NCBI RefSeq assembly: GCF_030581005.1 | Contig: NZ_JAUQSX010000013.1 | Span: forward strand, 158,758 to 222,757 | Direction of reading: 5' to 3' | DNA: 64,000 bases | From: Hymenobacter mellowenesis | Lineage (GTDB): Bacteria > Bacteroidota > Bacteroidia > Cytophagales > Hymenobacteraceae | Shown here: positions 15,132 to 23,250 of the stretch, piece by piece | Position numbering within the stretch: position 1 is the stretch's first letter | How the letters are laid out: the number at the start of each line of letters is the position of its first letter | Translations under genes and position numbers: made by a program | Notes under the pieces: model-generated | Database searches by the model: none | What the model was told of the DNA's origin: nothing | What the model saw: the letters and a program-made list of their open reading frames with translations, nothing else

Positions 15132-16448
15132 ATGGAACCAACCGACCACTTGCTGGCCGAAGCCCAGCGCTACGGCTATGTGGAAGCCGACGGCGTGTGG
15201 CTGCGCCCCGTGCTTGCCCAGCCCGCCCGCCAGATTGGCCTGGTCAAAGACACCGCCGCCGCCGCCCTGCTGTATTTTGCCCAACGCTTCGAAACCCTGC
15301 GGGCTAAAGTTGATGAGTTGCTGGCCAAAATGGACGCCAGCGACAACAAAGGCTCCTTCCTGATGAAGGCCCTGCACCTCAAAGAACAGCTGCTGACCTA
15401 CGACGGCCTCGGCGACTTTGTGGCGCTGCACCGCCGCCTCACCGACGCCGAAGAAGCCATTGCCGTGACCGTGGCCCAGAACCGCGAGAAAAACCTGGCC
15501 ACCAAGCTCGGCTTCATTCAGGAAGCCGAAGCCCTGGCCGACACCGTGGAGTGGGTTTCGGCCAGTGAAAAAGTGAAGGACCTGCGCCAGGGCTGGCTCA
15601 AAACCGGCCCCGTCGACAGGGCCATGACCGACGAGTTGGAAGGCCGCTTCCAAACCGCCATCCAGGAGTTCTTTGACCGGCGCAAGGCTTTCCAGTCCGA
15701 CAAGAAGGCCATGACGATGCGGGTGCAAAACCGCTACCGCGACCTCATTCAGCAAGCCGAAAACCTCAAGAATTCCGACCAGTTCGAAACCACTTCCCGC
15801 CAGCTCAAGCTGTTGCAGCAGGCTTGGCGCGAAGTAAACGGCACCCTGCCCAAAAAGCAGGCATCGGAACTCTGGACGCGTTTCCGGGCAGCCAACAATC
15901 ACTTTTTCGAGCGTCTGAAAGCGCACATTGCCACGCAGCAGGCCGCCGGCGCGGGCGCCGCGGCCACGCCCGAGCAGTTGCTGGCCCGCAAGCGTGCTCT
16001 CGCCGAGCGCGCCGAAGCCCTGATGGCCGTGCCCCCGCAGGAGGCCATTCATCAGGCCAAAGCCCTGCAGGCCGAATGGAAGCAGGTGGGCACTGTGCGC
16101 GGCGAAGAATCGGACCGCATCTGGCAGCGGTTTATGGTGGCTTGCGACAAGATATTCGAGCTCAGTGCCTTGGAATACCACCTGCGCAAGCGCGCGGCCA
16201 CCGAGGCCCTGCCCACCAGCCCCGCCGAGCGCGCCCGTTTCCGGGCCAGCACCCTGCGCGAATTGCTCAAGGAAGACCACGCCGAACTCGAAACCTTGCG
16301 CGACAACTTGGACAAGCTCAGCCCCAGCGCTGCCAACGATGCCTTCCGGCAGATGCTGCAAACCAAAGTCCGGTCCTTCGAGCGCAAAATCCGCACGAAA
16401 AACGACCTGATTGAGCTATTCAGCCAACAAGCGCAAGCCGCCGGTTAA
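15132..16448 (+). CDS. DUF349 domain-containing coiled-coil protein
   Basis: 438 residues, soluble and strongly helical, with no signal peptide. It contains repeated segments of about 75 residues with a conserved pattern of W then a helix with F (ASEKVKDLRQGWLKTGPVDRAMTDELEGRFQTAIQEFF; RQLKLLQQAWREVNGTLPKKQASELWTRFRAANNHFF; QAKALQAEWKQVGTVRGEESDRIWQRFMVACDKIF). This matches DUF349 repeats. Members are widespread in Bacteroidetes and related to E. coli YgfD-like/ YjgA-unrelated helical proteins of unclear role; no enzyme motif is seen. It is divergent from ettA and the next gene follows after about 100 bases with its own promoter. Confidence 0.88.
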   Translation: MEPTDHLLAEAQRYGYVEADGVWLRPVLAQPARQIGLVKDTAAAALLYFAQRFETLRAKVDELLAKMDASDNKGSFLMKALHLKEQLLTYDGLGDFVALHRRLTDAEEAIAVTVAQNREKNLATKLGFIQEAEALADTVEWVSASEKVKDLRQGWLKTGPVDRAMTDELEGRFQTAIQEFFDRRKAFQSDKKAMTMRVQNRYRDLIQQAENLKNSDQFETTSRQLKLLQQAWREVNGTLPKKQASELWTRFRAANNHFFERLKAHIATQQAAGAGAAATPEQLLARKRALAERAEALMAVPPQEAIHQAKALQAEWKQVGTVRGEESDRIWQRFMVACDKIFELSALEYHLRKRAATEALPTSPAERARFRASTLRELLKEDHAELETLRDNLDKLSPSAANDAFRQMLQTKVRSFERKIRTKNDLIELFSQQAQAAG

Positions 16449-16495
16449 AACTTTGGGCCGCGTTTTGCGTTGCCGAAAAGGCCGCTGTTTCAGGC

Positions 16496-16525
16496 TTGTT
16501 TCCTGACCGGAAATTGTTACCTTCG
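16496..16525 (+). promoter_or_regulatory. Promoter for the DUF2795 gene
   Basis: TTG (16496-16498), 19 bases, TACCTTCG (16518-16525), one mismatch to TAnnTTTG; 25 bases further is the ATG at 16551. Spacing fits the Bacteroidetes consensus. Confidence 0.55.
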
Positions 16526-16550
16526 CCCACCCTTTTTTATCCGACTCCCT

Positions 16551-16772
16551 ATGTATTGGACACTCGAACTGGCTTCTTACCTGGAAGATGCCCCCTGGCC
16601 CGCCACCAAAGACGAACTGATTGACTTTTCCATCCGCTCGGGTGCGCCCATGGAAGTGGTCGAAAACCTCCAGGCCCTGGAGGACGACGGCCAGCCCTAC
16701 GAAAACATCGAGGAAGTGTGGCCCGACTACCCCACCAAGGAGGACTTCATGTTCAACGAGGACGAGTATTAA
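16551..16772 (+). CDS. DUF2795 domain-containing protein
   Basis: 73 residues from ATG 16551, MYWTLELASYLEDAPWPATK. The frame is open 81 bases upstream, but that part crosses the promoter and is not conserved in style. The sequence DELIDFSIRSGAPMEVVENLQAL followed by an acidic tail (DDGQPYENIEEVWPDYPTKEDFMFNEDEY) is the Bacteroidetes form of DUF2795, a small cytoplasmic helical protein of unknown function, strongly conserved in the phylum. It stands alone between the DUF349 gene and an ABC ATPase gene. Confidence 0.9.
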   Translation: MYWTLELASYLEDAPWPATKDELIDFSIRSGAPMEVVENLQALEDDGQPYENIEEVWPDYPTKEDFMFNEDEY

Positions 16773-16780
16773 TCTAAATG

Positions 16781-16857
16781 GTGAGTTATGAATTATGAGT
16801 TGGCCGGTGATTTATTTCCCAAACAGCTCATAACTCACAATTCACAACTCATAACTC
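16781..16857. repeat. Imperfect inverted repeat of iterated ATAACTC-type motifs
   Basis: The left part (GTGAGTTATGAATTATGAGTT, 16781-16801, given here as 16781 onwards) pairs imperfectly with the right part, which repeats CTCATAACTC twice (about 16830-16857). The ABC ATPase reading frame begins inside it, at ATG 16788. Confidence 0.55.
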
Positions 16858-17579
16858 CCGCGCTCAACGCGGAAAATCTGGTTGCGGGCTACCCCGGAAG
16901 GGTGTTGGTCCGCAACCTTTTTTTGTGCCTGCCGGGCCCGGCTTTCGTGGCCGTAGTGGGGCATAATGGCAGCGGCAAAACCACCTTGTTTCGGGTGCTC
17001 ACGGGCCAGTTGCCTTACCAGGGTAGCGTGCAGCTGATGGGGCGCGAAGTGCGCGGGCTGCGCCGGGCCGCCGCCGCAGGCCTGCTGAGCTACCTCCCGC
17101 AACGCGGCAGCCTCGATTTTGCCATTGCTGTGCGCGAGCTGGTGGTGATGGGCCGCTACCGCCACCACAGCCTGCTCAGCGCCTACGCTCCGGCCGACTA
17201 TGCTCTGGCCGATGCCGCGCTAGCCCGTGTGGGAATGGCGCATCTGGCCCTCCGCAACTTTACCCAACTCTCTGGTGGCGAGCAGCAATTGGTATGGCTG
17301 GCTCAGCTTAGCCTGCAGGACGCACAAGTGTATCTGCTCGATGAGCCTACCCAGCAGCTCGACGTCTATTACCGCCGCCAGGTGTTCAGCCTCGTGCACG
17401 ACTGGGCCACCACGCAGGGCAAAACCGTGCTCTGCAGCACCCACGACCTCGACAACCTACCCGAGCTAACGGGCTACCTGCTGAATCTGTCGGAACCCAT
17501 GCCACAGTTGCGGCCCATCAGTGCGGCCACCGTGCAGGAAGCGCGCCGGTGGCTGGAGCAAGCGCCGGTATTGTATTGA
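16788..17579 (+). CDS. ABC transporter ATP-binding protein, FecE/BtuD-like
   Basis: 263 residues as drawn. Walker A GHNGSGKTT, Q-loop in LSYLPQRG, signature LSGGEQQLVWLA, Walker B VYLLDEPTQQLD and H-loop CSTHD are all present, so it is a complete nucleotide-binding domain. It is closest in style to the FecE/BtuD importers for iron-siderophore or cobalamin. The first 23 residues are encoded by a palindromic repeat and look non-native; conserved sequence begins at LNAENLVAGYPGRVLV. Only ATG 16788 and a TTG at 16800 lie upstream in frame. No permease or binding-protein gene is adjacent, so its partners are elsewhere. Confidence 0.85.
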   Translation: MNYELAGDLFPKQLITHNSQLITPALNAENLVAGYPGRVLVRNLFLCLPGPAFVAVVGHNGSGKTTLFRVLTGQLPYQGSVQLMGREVRGLRRAAAAGLLSYLPQRGSLDFAIAVRELVVMGRYRHHSLLSAYAPADYALADAALARVGMAHLALRNFTQLSGGEQQLVWLAQLSLQDAQVYLLDEPTQQLDVYYRRQVFSLVHDWATTQGKTVLCSTHDLDNLPELTGYLLNLSEPMPQLRPISAATVQEARRWLEQAPVLY

Positions 17580-17590
17580 AAAGGAGCGTT

Positions 17591-17611
17591 ATGTCGAGCT
17601 TGCCGAGACAT
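17591..17611. repeat. Short hairpin ATGTC...GACAT after the ABC ATPase gene
   Basis: ATGTC at 17591-17595 pairs with GACAT at 17607-17611 around GAGCTTGCCGA. It resembles the tip of dispersed GTCATTTCGAGCTTG-type repeats found in this phylum, but only one short copy is present. It lies between convergent genes. Confidence 0.3.
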
Positions 17612-17631
17612 GACTTTGCTTTGCTCACCAC

Positions 17632-18828
17632 TCACCGACGCCTCCCCGGCCGGCCGCGCAGCATCTGCAAGATGGAGCGCATAAACGGCCACGGCGTCAC
17701 CGAGTTCATTACTCGGAAGTTATCGGCCCACGAGGTGGTTTCGTCTAGAAAGCGGAAAATGCGCTCCACCGGGTTGCGCTCGAATAGTTGCCGGAAAATG
17801 TCGCGTGTGGTTTCGCCCCGGCGCTTCATGATGTCGAGTAGCAAAGTGTCGAAAAGGTGAAACTGCCACTTGTCGCCGGTGGCATCCTGAGGCGGGTGGC
17901 CGGTGCTGGCTAGCGCTGCAACAAGCCGCGCCGAGTGCTGCTGGATGCGCTTGAAGGCATAGCCCGTGCTGGGCTTGGCGCGCCCCCCGCGCGTGCCCAA
18001 GTTGATGATGTGCGCCCCGTAGCGGGCAGGCAGCGGGTGGTCCGTCATCGGAATAGCCCCCACTTCTTCGGCCGTAATGCGGTATGTTTTGGCCCCAAGT
18101 GTCGTGCTTAAGTATTCGCGTAGGGCCGCTTCGTATTCGGCTTTTGGTAAAACGGTTTCTGAAAATAACGTGTACTCTACCAATGCTTTGCGGGACGTGT
18201 AGGGCAGCACGTAGATAAATCGAGCTTCTTGGTGCTGTTCGCCGCGGAAGTCCATAAACTCCATCGTGGACGGGTCGAACACATCCGCGGCGGTTTCGAT
18301 TTCCCAGCCTACAAAGTGCTGCAATAGGTAACGGTGTTTCGCAGGTTGCTTCAGCTTCACTAAGTCCGGTGGGCGGCTATCGAAGCCGTAGCCAGCCGTG
18401 AAATCCCCCGTGGCGGTGGTAGCCCGTACGCCGGCCACCGTATTTTCCAGCCCGGTCACGCTGCCTTGCTCGAAGCGGAATTGCGGATTATCGGCCAGGG
18501 CGCGCCGCACAAAGCGGTAGTAATCCAGGCCGTTGATGGTTTTGTAACGGTAGCGCCCCAGGTCGATAACACGCTCGTAGCCGGGGCTGCGGAAGGCAAT
18601 CTGCCGCCACTCGTGTGCCACAATGCCATCGAAAGCAGTCGGCTCATCGGCCCAGAACGACCAAGTGCGGTCGTTCTGGTTTTTGGCCTCGGGTTCGATG
18701 AGCAACACTCTTTTCGTGGCCAAACGCGGCTCCTGGGCAATGTGAAAAGCCAGGCTCAGGCCCGCTGCGCCACCGCCCACAATGAGGTAGTCAAATTCCA
18801 AAGTAGGGGAGGCCGTAGCTGATGACAT
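17632..18828 (-). CDS. Lycopene cyclase family protein
   Basis: 398 residues from ATG 18826-18828 (MSSATASPTLEFDYLIVGGG). The frame is open 111 bases further, but those residues run through a terminator. A dinucleotide-binding fold (DYLIVGGGAAGLSLAFHI) opens the protein, followed by QNDRTWSFW, characteristic of CrtY/CrtL-type lycopene beta-cyclases, and GTRGGRAKPSTGYAF, another conserved cyclase segment. It should close one or both ends of lycopene in carotenoid pigment synthesis at the membrane, consistent with a pink or red Hymenobacter-like organism. No other carotenoid genes are nearby. Which product (mono- or bicyclic) it makes cannot be told. Confidence 0.92.
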   Translation of the reverse strand: MSSATASPTLEFDYLIVGGGAAGLSLAFHIAQEPRLATKRVLLIEPEAKNQNDRTWSFWADEPTAFDGIVAHEWRQIAFRSPGYERVIDLGRYRYKTINGLDYYRFVRRALADNPQFRFEQGSVTGLENTVAGVRATTATGDFTAGYGFDSRPPDLVKLKQPAKHRYLLQHFVGWEIETAADVFDPSTMEFMDFRGEQHQEARFIYVLPYTSRKALVEYTLFSETVLPKAEYEAALREYLSTTLGAKTYRITAEEVGAIPMTDHPLPARYGAHIINLGTRGGRAKPSTGYAFKRIQQHSARLVAALASTGHPPQDATGDKWQFHLFDTLLLDIMKRRGETTRDIFRQLFERNPVERIFRFLDETTSWADNFRVMNSVTPWPFMRSILQMLRGRPGRRR

Positions 18829-18878
18829 ATGACGAAACCCGCCAGGCTGGCGGCAAACGGACGAAGCTAGCCACAAAA

Positions 18879-18904
18879 AAAGCCGCTTCCGAAGAAGCGG
18901 CTTT
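18879..18904 (-). terminator. Intrinsic terminator downstream of the LOG-family gene
   Basis: Perfect 11-bp stem (18879-18889 with 18894-18904), CGAA loop, and on the minus strand a run of seven T (18875-18881, partly in the stem). It ends the leftward transcript of the gene at 18952-19821. Confidence 0.88.
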
Positions 18905-18951
18905 CCTTTGCAATGGTTTCGAAACCGCACATTATCCACCGAATCCGTGGC

Positions 18952-19821
18952 TTAGAAGTTCGGCGACAGCAGGTACTTGTGGTAGAAGTCGTCGATGATT
19001 TTCACGGCTTCACTGGCGTCGTCCACAATCTGCACCAAGTTCAGGTCTTCGGCCGAAATGTTGTGCTCCTCGTGCAACATCACGTCTTTAATCCACTGAA
19101 ACAGGCCGTTCCAATAGGCCGAGCCCACCAGAACGATGGGGAAGCGGCTGATTTTTTTGGTCTGAATCAGCGTCATAGCCTCGAACAACTCATCCAGTGT
19201 GCCGAAGCCGCCGGGCATGCCCACGAAAGCCTGCGCGTACTTCACAAACATCACCTTGCGCACGAAGAAGTAATCGAAATCGATGCACTTATCCTGGTCA
19301 ATGTAGATGTTGTGGGTTTGCTCAAAGGGCAATTCAATGTTGAGGCCCACCGACTTACCGCCTTCGGAACGGGCGCCCTTGTTGCCGGCTTCCATGATGC
19401 CGGGGCCACCACCCGTGATAACGCCATAGCCATGGCGCACCAGCTTGGCCGCAATCTCTTCGGCCATTTGGTAGTACTGATTGTCGGGCTTGGTGCGGGC
19501 CGAGCCGAAGATGCTCACGCAAGGGCCAATTTTGGACATCTTCTCGAAGCCCTCCACAAACTCGGCCATCACCTTGAAAATCTGCCAGCTGTCGGCTATT
19601 TTAATCTCGTTCCAGTCCTTGTCCACGAAGGCTTTGCGCAAGCGCTGTTCGTCTTCCAAGGCCATGGCGCTTTCGCCGTTGGCGGACTGGCGCATCTCCG
19701 TGATGGAAGTTAGCTTGTCGTCGTTGACGTTGGGTTGCTTGATGGTTTTGCCGCTGCCGGCGTTCAGCATGTCGTCAGCAATTTTGGTTTTGCTGGTTTT
19801 GGGTTTTTTCAGCGTAGACAT
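18952..19821 (-). CDS. LOG family protein (TIGR00730), putative nucleotide 5'-monophosphate phosphoribohydrolase
   Basis: 289 residues with a Rossmann-like fold. The family signatures are visible: CVSIFGSARTKPDNQYY, GVITGGGPGIMEAGNKGA and MPGGFGTLDELFEAMT (the PGGxGTxxE motif). LOG proteins release the base from nucleoside monophosphates (cytokinin activation in plants; the bacterial substrate is often AMP or unknown). The N-terminal 60 residues are lysine- and polar-rich and likely disordered; the start codon at 19821 fits MSTLKKPKTSKTK. Two possible -7 elements (TACTTTTG at 19876-19883, TAACTTTG at 19890-19897 on the minus strand) lie upstream, with a hairpin between them and the gene. Confidence 0.9.
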   Translation of the reverse strand: MSTLKKPKTSKTKIADDMLNAGSGKTIKQPNVNDDKLTSITEMRQSANGESAMALEDEQRLRKAFVDKDWNEIKIADSWQIFKVMAEFVEGFEKMSKIGPCVSIFGSARTKPDNQYYQMAEEIAAKLVRHGYGVITGGGPGIMEAGNKGARSEGGKSVGLNIELPFEQTHNIYIDQDKCIDFDYFFVRKVMFVKYAQAFVGMPGGFGTLDELFEAMTLIQTKKISRFPIVLVGSAYWNGLFQWIKDVMLHEEHNISAEDLNLVQIVDDASEAVKIIDDFYHKYLLSPNF

Positions 19822-19854
19822 ATTATTCAGTTGGGAATTCTTTCAAAAACAAAA

Positions 19855-19874
19855 TCGCCCCGAAATCGGGGCGA
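19855..19874 (-). terminator. GC hairpin with T tail upstream of the LOG gene
   Basis: TCGCCCCG (19855-19862), AAAT loop, CGGGGCGA (19867-19874); on the minus strand ATTTTG follows. It may end the leftward transcript of the dehydrogenase gene at 20066, or, if the LOG promoters at 19876-19897 are real, act in the LOG leader as an attenuator. Confidence 0.65.
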
Positions 19875-19949
19875 CCAAAAGTAGGGCGTCAAAGTTATCG
19901 AATTGTTAGCAAATAAAAATGCTGCGGGTTTTAAGGACGTAAAACAACC

Positions 19950-20050
19950 AGAATGGTCATGCTGAGCGCAGCCGAAGCATCTCTACCGCGAGAGCAAACG
20001 AATTGCTATTGCGGTAGAGATGCTTCGGCTGCGCTTGGCATGACCGTTCT
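19950..20050. repeat. Palindromic dispersed repeat, copy 1
   Basis: Arms 19950-19989 and 20011-20050 pair over 40 bases with two mismatches and one G-T pair. The core is GTCATGCTGAGCGCAGCC followed by GAAGCATCTC. It is one of five related copies between 19.9 and 33.7 kb, and lies just after the 3' end of the dehydrogenase gene at 20066. Confidence 0.9.
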
Positions 20051-20065
20051 TTTTCGCCGGTTTTC

Positions 20066-21295
20066 CTACACCAACTGCCGCAGCGCCATCTCAAACGAGC
20101 GCTGGGCAATGCCGGTGGGCTGCGCATTCTCAGCGTGGGTGCGCTCCAGCGCCGCGCCGATGATGCGCGAGGTATCGGCAAAAATGGCTTGGTCGGTGAT
20201 TTCGGCGCCCGTTTCCATGAGGTAGGCAAACACGCGGGCCATGCCGCAGTTGGCGATGAAATCGGGAATCACAGCCGTGCGCTCGTCGGCAAATACGCCG
20301 GTGGGGCCGAAGAAAATTTCGGGGTCGGCAAAAGGAACATTGGCCCCGCAGCTAATCACCTGGAGGCCGCCGGCCAGCAGCTGCTCCACCTGCCCCCGCG
20401 CCACGAGGCGCGACGACGCGGCGGGAATAAAGATGTCGGCCCCTACGGACCAGATTTTCTCGTTGATTTCATCGAACGGCAGCAGGTTGCTGTCCGTCAG
20501 GGTGTTGCCTTGGCGGGCTAGCAGCAGGGCCCGCACTTCTTCCAGGCCCAGGCCTTCGGTGCTCAGCAGCCCGCCGGCCCGGTCGATGATGCCCACAATG
20601 CGGACGCCCTGCCCGGCCAGGTAGTAGGCCGCCGCCGCGCCTACGTTGCCCCAGCCCTGAATGATGGCCCGCTTGCCGCGCAAATCGGTGCCGGCCCAGA
20701 GGCGATAGTAGTGGCGCACGGCCTCGGCCACGCCGTAGCCGGTGATGAGGTCGGCAATGGTGTATTTCCGGGCCAGGTCGGGCGAGAAAGTGGCGTCTTC
20801 CACCACTTTAATCACACCTTGGCGAAGCTGTCCCAGCTTCTGGATTTTTTGGGGTTCGGTGGCGCGGTAGTGGCCATTCACCACCCCTTCCTGCGGGTGC
20901 CAAAGACCATATTCTTCAGTAATAGGGATAACCTCATGTATCTCATCCACGTTAAGGTCCCCACCAGTGCCGTAGTAGTTTTTCAGCAGTGGAATAACGG
21001 CCCGGTACCATCGTTCCAGTACGCCGCGCTTGCGCGGGTCCTGTGGGTCGAAATTGATGCCCGATTTTGCTCCGCCAATTGCCGGCCCTGATACCGTGAA
21101 TTTGACCTCCATTGTTTTTGCCAGGCTTTCCACCTCGCGCTTGTCGAGCCCCTTGCGCATGCGCGTGCCGCCCCCGGCGGCGCCTCCGCGCAGGGAATTG
21201 ATGACGACCCATCCTTCGGCTTCGGTTTCGGAATCCTGCCACTCGAAGACAATTTCGGGGCGCTTGTTTTCAAATTTTGTGAGGAGGTCGAGCAT
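20066..21295 (-). CDS. Glu/Leu/Phe/Val dehydrogenase family protein
   Basis: 409 residues. NAD(P)-dependent oxidative deamination of an amino acid (probably glutamate) or the reverse. The substrate domain has GAAGGGTRM and the catalytic-lysine segment GPAIGGAKSGINFDP; the Rossmann domain has IIQGWGNVGAAAAYYLAGQG; DxN-type residues appear in ISCGANVPFADPE. Residues IPDFIANCGMARVFAYLM match the family's C-terminal domain. It differs clearly from the second enzyme of this superfamily at 27243, which is leucine-dehydrogenase-like. The substrate cannot be fixed from sequence by eye. A weak TAnnTTTA element lies at about 21333-21340, minus strand. Confidence 0.9.
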   Translation of the reverse strand: MLDLLTKFENKRPEIVFEWQDSETEAEGWVVINSLRGGAAGGGTRMRKGLDKREVESLAKTMEVKFTVSGPAIGGAKSGINFDPQDPRKRGVLERWYRAVIPLLKNYYGTGGDLNVDEIHEVIPITEEYGLWHPQEGVVNGHYRATEPQKIQKLGQLRQGVIKVVEDATFSPDLARKYTIADLITGYGVAEAVRHYYRLWAGTDLRGKRAIIQGWGNVGAAAAYYLAGQGVRIVGIIDRAGGLLSTEGLGLEEVRALLLARQGNTLTDSNLLPFDEINEKIWSVGADIFIPAASSRLVARGQVEQLLAGGLQVISCGANVPFADPEIFFGPTGVFADERTAVIPDFIANCGMARVFAYLMETGAEITDQAIFADTSRIIGAALERTHAENAQPTGIAQRSFEMALRQLV

Positions 21296-21538
21296 CGGCT
21301 GAATCCAAAAAAACGTCTCTGATAACTGAACCCTAAAGGTACGGGCCCGGCAGTGGTCCGGCCATTACTTCAAATTGTATTTCGAGTAGAAATAAAATCT
21401 GTAGATACTTAAATATTATAGGCAAAATACCCGATTCTGCCCCTATTTTGCATAAGTCTTCAGGAACTACCACCGTAGTACAACTGTATTGCACTTATTC
21501 TACTCTTCCTTTTTTCCCGTTCACTTTTTATCGACTTC

Positions 21539-21859
21539 ATGAAACCATTGCATTCGCGTGTTGAAGCGCAACAGTTGGACCGTGCCGCGGCTATGCTTAA
21601 GGTTCTCTCGCATCCCAAACGACTGGCTATTGTTGACCTGCTGGGCAAAACCAAAGGCAAAGACAGCCAGATGTCCGTTACCGATATCTACCAGGCCCTC
21701 GACCTGCCGCAGGCCATTGCCTCGCAGCACCTCATCACCCTCAAAGACCGGGGCGTGCTGAAATCGAGCAAAGTGGGTACCAAGATTTATTACTCCCTGG
21801 CAGTGCCGCAGCTGCTCAAGGTAATCGACACTTTGGAGGACTACTCGGGTCGGCTGTAA
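21539..21859 (+). CDS. ArsR family winged-helix transcriptional regulator
   Basis: 106 residues, starting MKPLHSRVEAQQLDRAAAML. The fold is a winged helix: KVLSHPKRLAIVDLLG (helix 1-2, the ArsR signature), MSVTDIYQALDLPQAIASQHLITLKDRGVLKSSKVGTKIYYSL (recognition helix SQHLITLKDRGVL and wing). No clear metal-binding cysteine motif (CxC) is present, so it may respond to something other than metals, or act with a partner. It is flanked by a 240-base non-coding region on the left and convergent with coaE on the right. Its target genes are not evident; autoregulation is possible. Confidence 0.9.
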   Translation: MKPLHSRVEAQQLDRAAAMLKVLSHPKRLAIVDLLGKTKGKDSQMSVTDIYQALDLPQAIASQHLITLKDRGVLKSSKVGTKIYYSLAVPQLLKVIDTLEDYSGRL

Positions 21860-21882
21860 CCTTAGCAGACTAATTTAAGAGG

Positions 21883-21912
21883 AGGCTGTTTCGGAAGGAG
21901 CAGCCTTTTTTA
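21883..21912 (+). terminator. Terminator after the ArsR gene
   Basis: AGGCTG (21883-21888) pairs with CAGCCT (21901-21906), followed by TTTTTT. The stem is short (6 bp) with a 12-base loop. It overlaps the last bases of coaE (stop at 21910). Confidence 0.65.
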
Positions 21913-22515
21913 TGTGCCCGCCGGCTGGCTGAAGGCCGCGTGCAGGGCCAGCACCTGGGGCAGCAGCGGCTGCACGTCGTCGTTGGTCAGCACGTAGTCG
22001 GCCCGCTGCATTTTTTCCTCTTCGCTCATCTGCTTCGCCATAATGGCCTGCACGTCAGCAATGGAGCGGTGCGGGTCGCGCCGCAGTACCCGCGCCTCAC
22101 GCACGGCCAGCGGCGCAAATACCGTGATAATGCGGTCGAGTTGCTTATAGGAGCCCGCCTCAAAGAGCAACGCGGCTTCCTTCAGCACATAGGCGTGGCC
22201 GGCGGCGGCCTGGGCTGCCGCCCAGGTTTCAAAATCGGTGCCTACGTGCGGGTGCACCAAGCCGTTGAGCTGGGCCAGTAGCGCGGGGTTGTTGAACACG
22301 GTGCCAGCCAGCACCGAGCGGTTTAGCCGGCCAGCGGCATCGTACGTATCCGGCCCAAAGGCGGCGCTGAGCTGCTGACGCAATTCCGCGCCGTTTTCCA
22401 TCAGCCAGCGGGCGCGCGAGTCGGCATCGTATATAGGGACGCCCAACGCCTGAAACAAGCGGCTGGCAATGCTTTTGCCCGAGCCAATTCCGCCGGTGAT
22501 ACCGATGCGTAGCAT
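21910..22515 (-). CDS. coaE: Dephospho-CoA kinase
   Basis: 201 residues from ATG 22513-22515 (MLRIGITGGIGSGKSIASRLF). P-loop kinase that phosphorylates dephospho-CoA in the last step of coenzyme A synthesis. The Walker A GGIGSGKS, the acceptor-binding DADSRARWLM segment, and LKEAALLFEAGSYKQLD followed by the lid arginines are typical, and the length is normal. Its ATG lies one base after the TGA of the YbbR-like gene, so translation is probably coupled. The gene is the last of a leftward cluster DUF1573, yajC, YbbR, coaE, an order well known in Bacteroidetes. Confidence 0.95.
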   Translation of the reverse strand: MLRIGITGGIGSGKSIASRLFQALGVPIYDADSRARWLMENGAELRQQLSAAFGPDTYDAAGRLNRSVLAGTVFNNPALLAQLNGLVHPHVGTDFETWAAAQAAAGHAYVLKEAALLFEAGSYKQLDRIITVFAPLAVREARVLRRDPHRSIADVQAIMAKQMSEEEKMQRADYVLTNDDVQPLLPQVLALHAAFSQPAGT

Positions 22516-22516
22516 A

Positions 22517-23248
22517 TCAGTTTTTGGATGTTTTGGAAGTCCGGCGTCGCCCACGTACGGATTCAGCGGCCTGAGCCATTTGGTTGATGCGGATGGTGGA
22601 CACCGACGGCCGCACCCGCGTGGGCGTCACCAAATCTACTTCGGTGCCATCGGTGTCGGCCGTGCCGGGAGGCAAAGCCACTGGGTAAGGGCTGGGCAGG
22701 GCGTTTATCAGCGTGGCAGGGCCTCGAAAAGCAGCCACGGCAGGCGTTAAGCGCACTGATTTTTCCATCGCTGAATCGGAAACCAGCACCAGGGGCAGCC
22801 GCCGGGTGGCGTAGCGGTCGAAAGTGAGGCGGAGGGTATCGCCGGCCCATTCGTTTACCTGCACGCCTTCTAGGGCGGTTTGCAGGCCGCGGCGCCAAGC
22901 TTCGGGCGGCAGGTATCGGGTGCCGGGCAGGGGCACGGGGCGCAGGTCGGCGGGGTGCGTGCCCCAGCCCATGTTGGCCCGTAGCAGGCGCCAGCCCTGG
23001 CCCGTGACGGTGACCGGCAGCGCCGCGGGCAGCGGCCGTAGCGGCACGTAACGGGCCGAGTCGTAGTGCCAGGCCAGCGGGCAGCTCACGCGGGTGGTGT
23101 AGGTTTTGTTCAGAGCATTCATCTGCCAGAACAAGCCGGCTGCCAGCAGGCAGGCCGTCACGGCGCGGTAGAAGCTGGGTTCCTGGCCCGCAAAAGGCCG
23201 CACAAACCAGCGCACGAGCCGGCCGGCCCGGGTCAGCGGCCCAGCCAT
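22517..23248 (-). CDS. YbbR-like domain protein
   Basis: 243 residues. A single N-terminal membrane segment (FYRAVTACLLAAGLFWQMNAL, near residues 26-46) anchors an extracytoplasmic part. That part resembles YbbR repeats: CPLAWHYDSARYVPLRPLPAALPVTVTGQGWRLLRAN, then a second beta-rich stretch to VALPPGTADTDGTEV. In Firmicutes YbbR (CdaR) modulates the diadenylate cyclase CdaA; in Bacteroidetes the role of this shorter version is not known. It lies between yajC (2-base gap) and coaE (1-base gap), so all three are probably one translational unit. The C-terminal tail is basic (RGRRRTSKTSK). Confidence 0.83.
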   Translation of the reverse strand: MAGPLTRAGRLVRWFVRPFAGQEPSFYRAVTACLLAAGLFWQMNALNKTYTTRVSCPLAWHYDSARYVPLRPLPAALPVTVTGQGWRLLRANMGWGTHPADLRPVPLPGTRYLPPEAWRRGLQTALEGVQVNEWAGDTLRLTFDRYATRRLPLVLVSDSAMEKSVRLTPAVAAFRGPATLINALPSPYPVALPPGTADTDGTEVDLVTPTRVRPSVSTIRINQMAQAAESVRGRRRTSKTSKN

Positions 23249-23250
23249 GA

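Noticed and set aside
15120..16361. 413-codon minus-strand frame over the DUF349 gene
   Set aside because: Composition is Gly/Phe/Leu/His-rich with no domain, and the plus-strand gene has clear DUF349 repeats.
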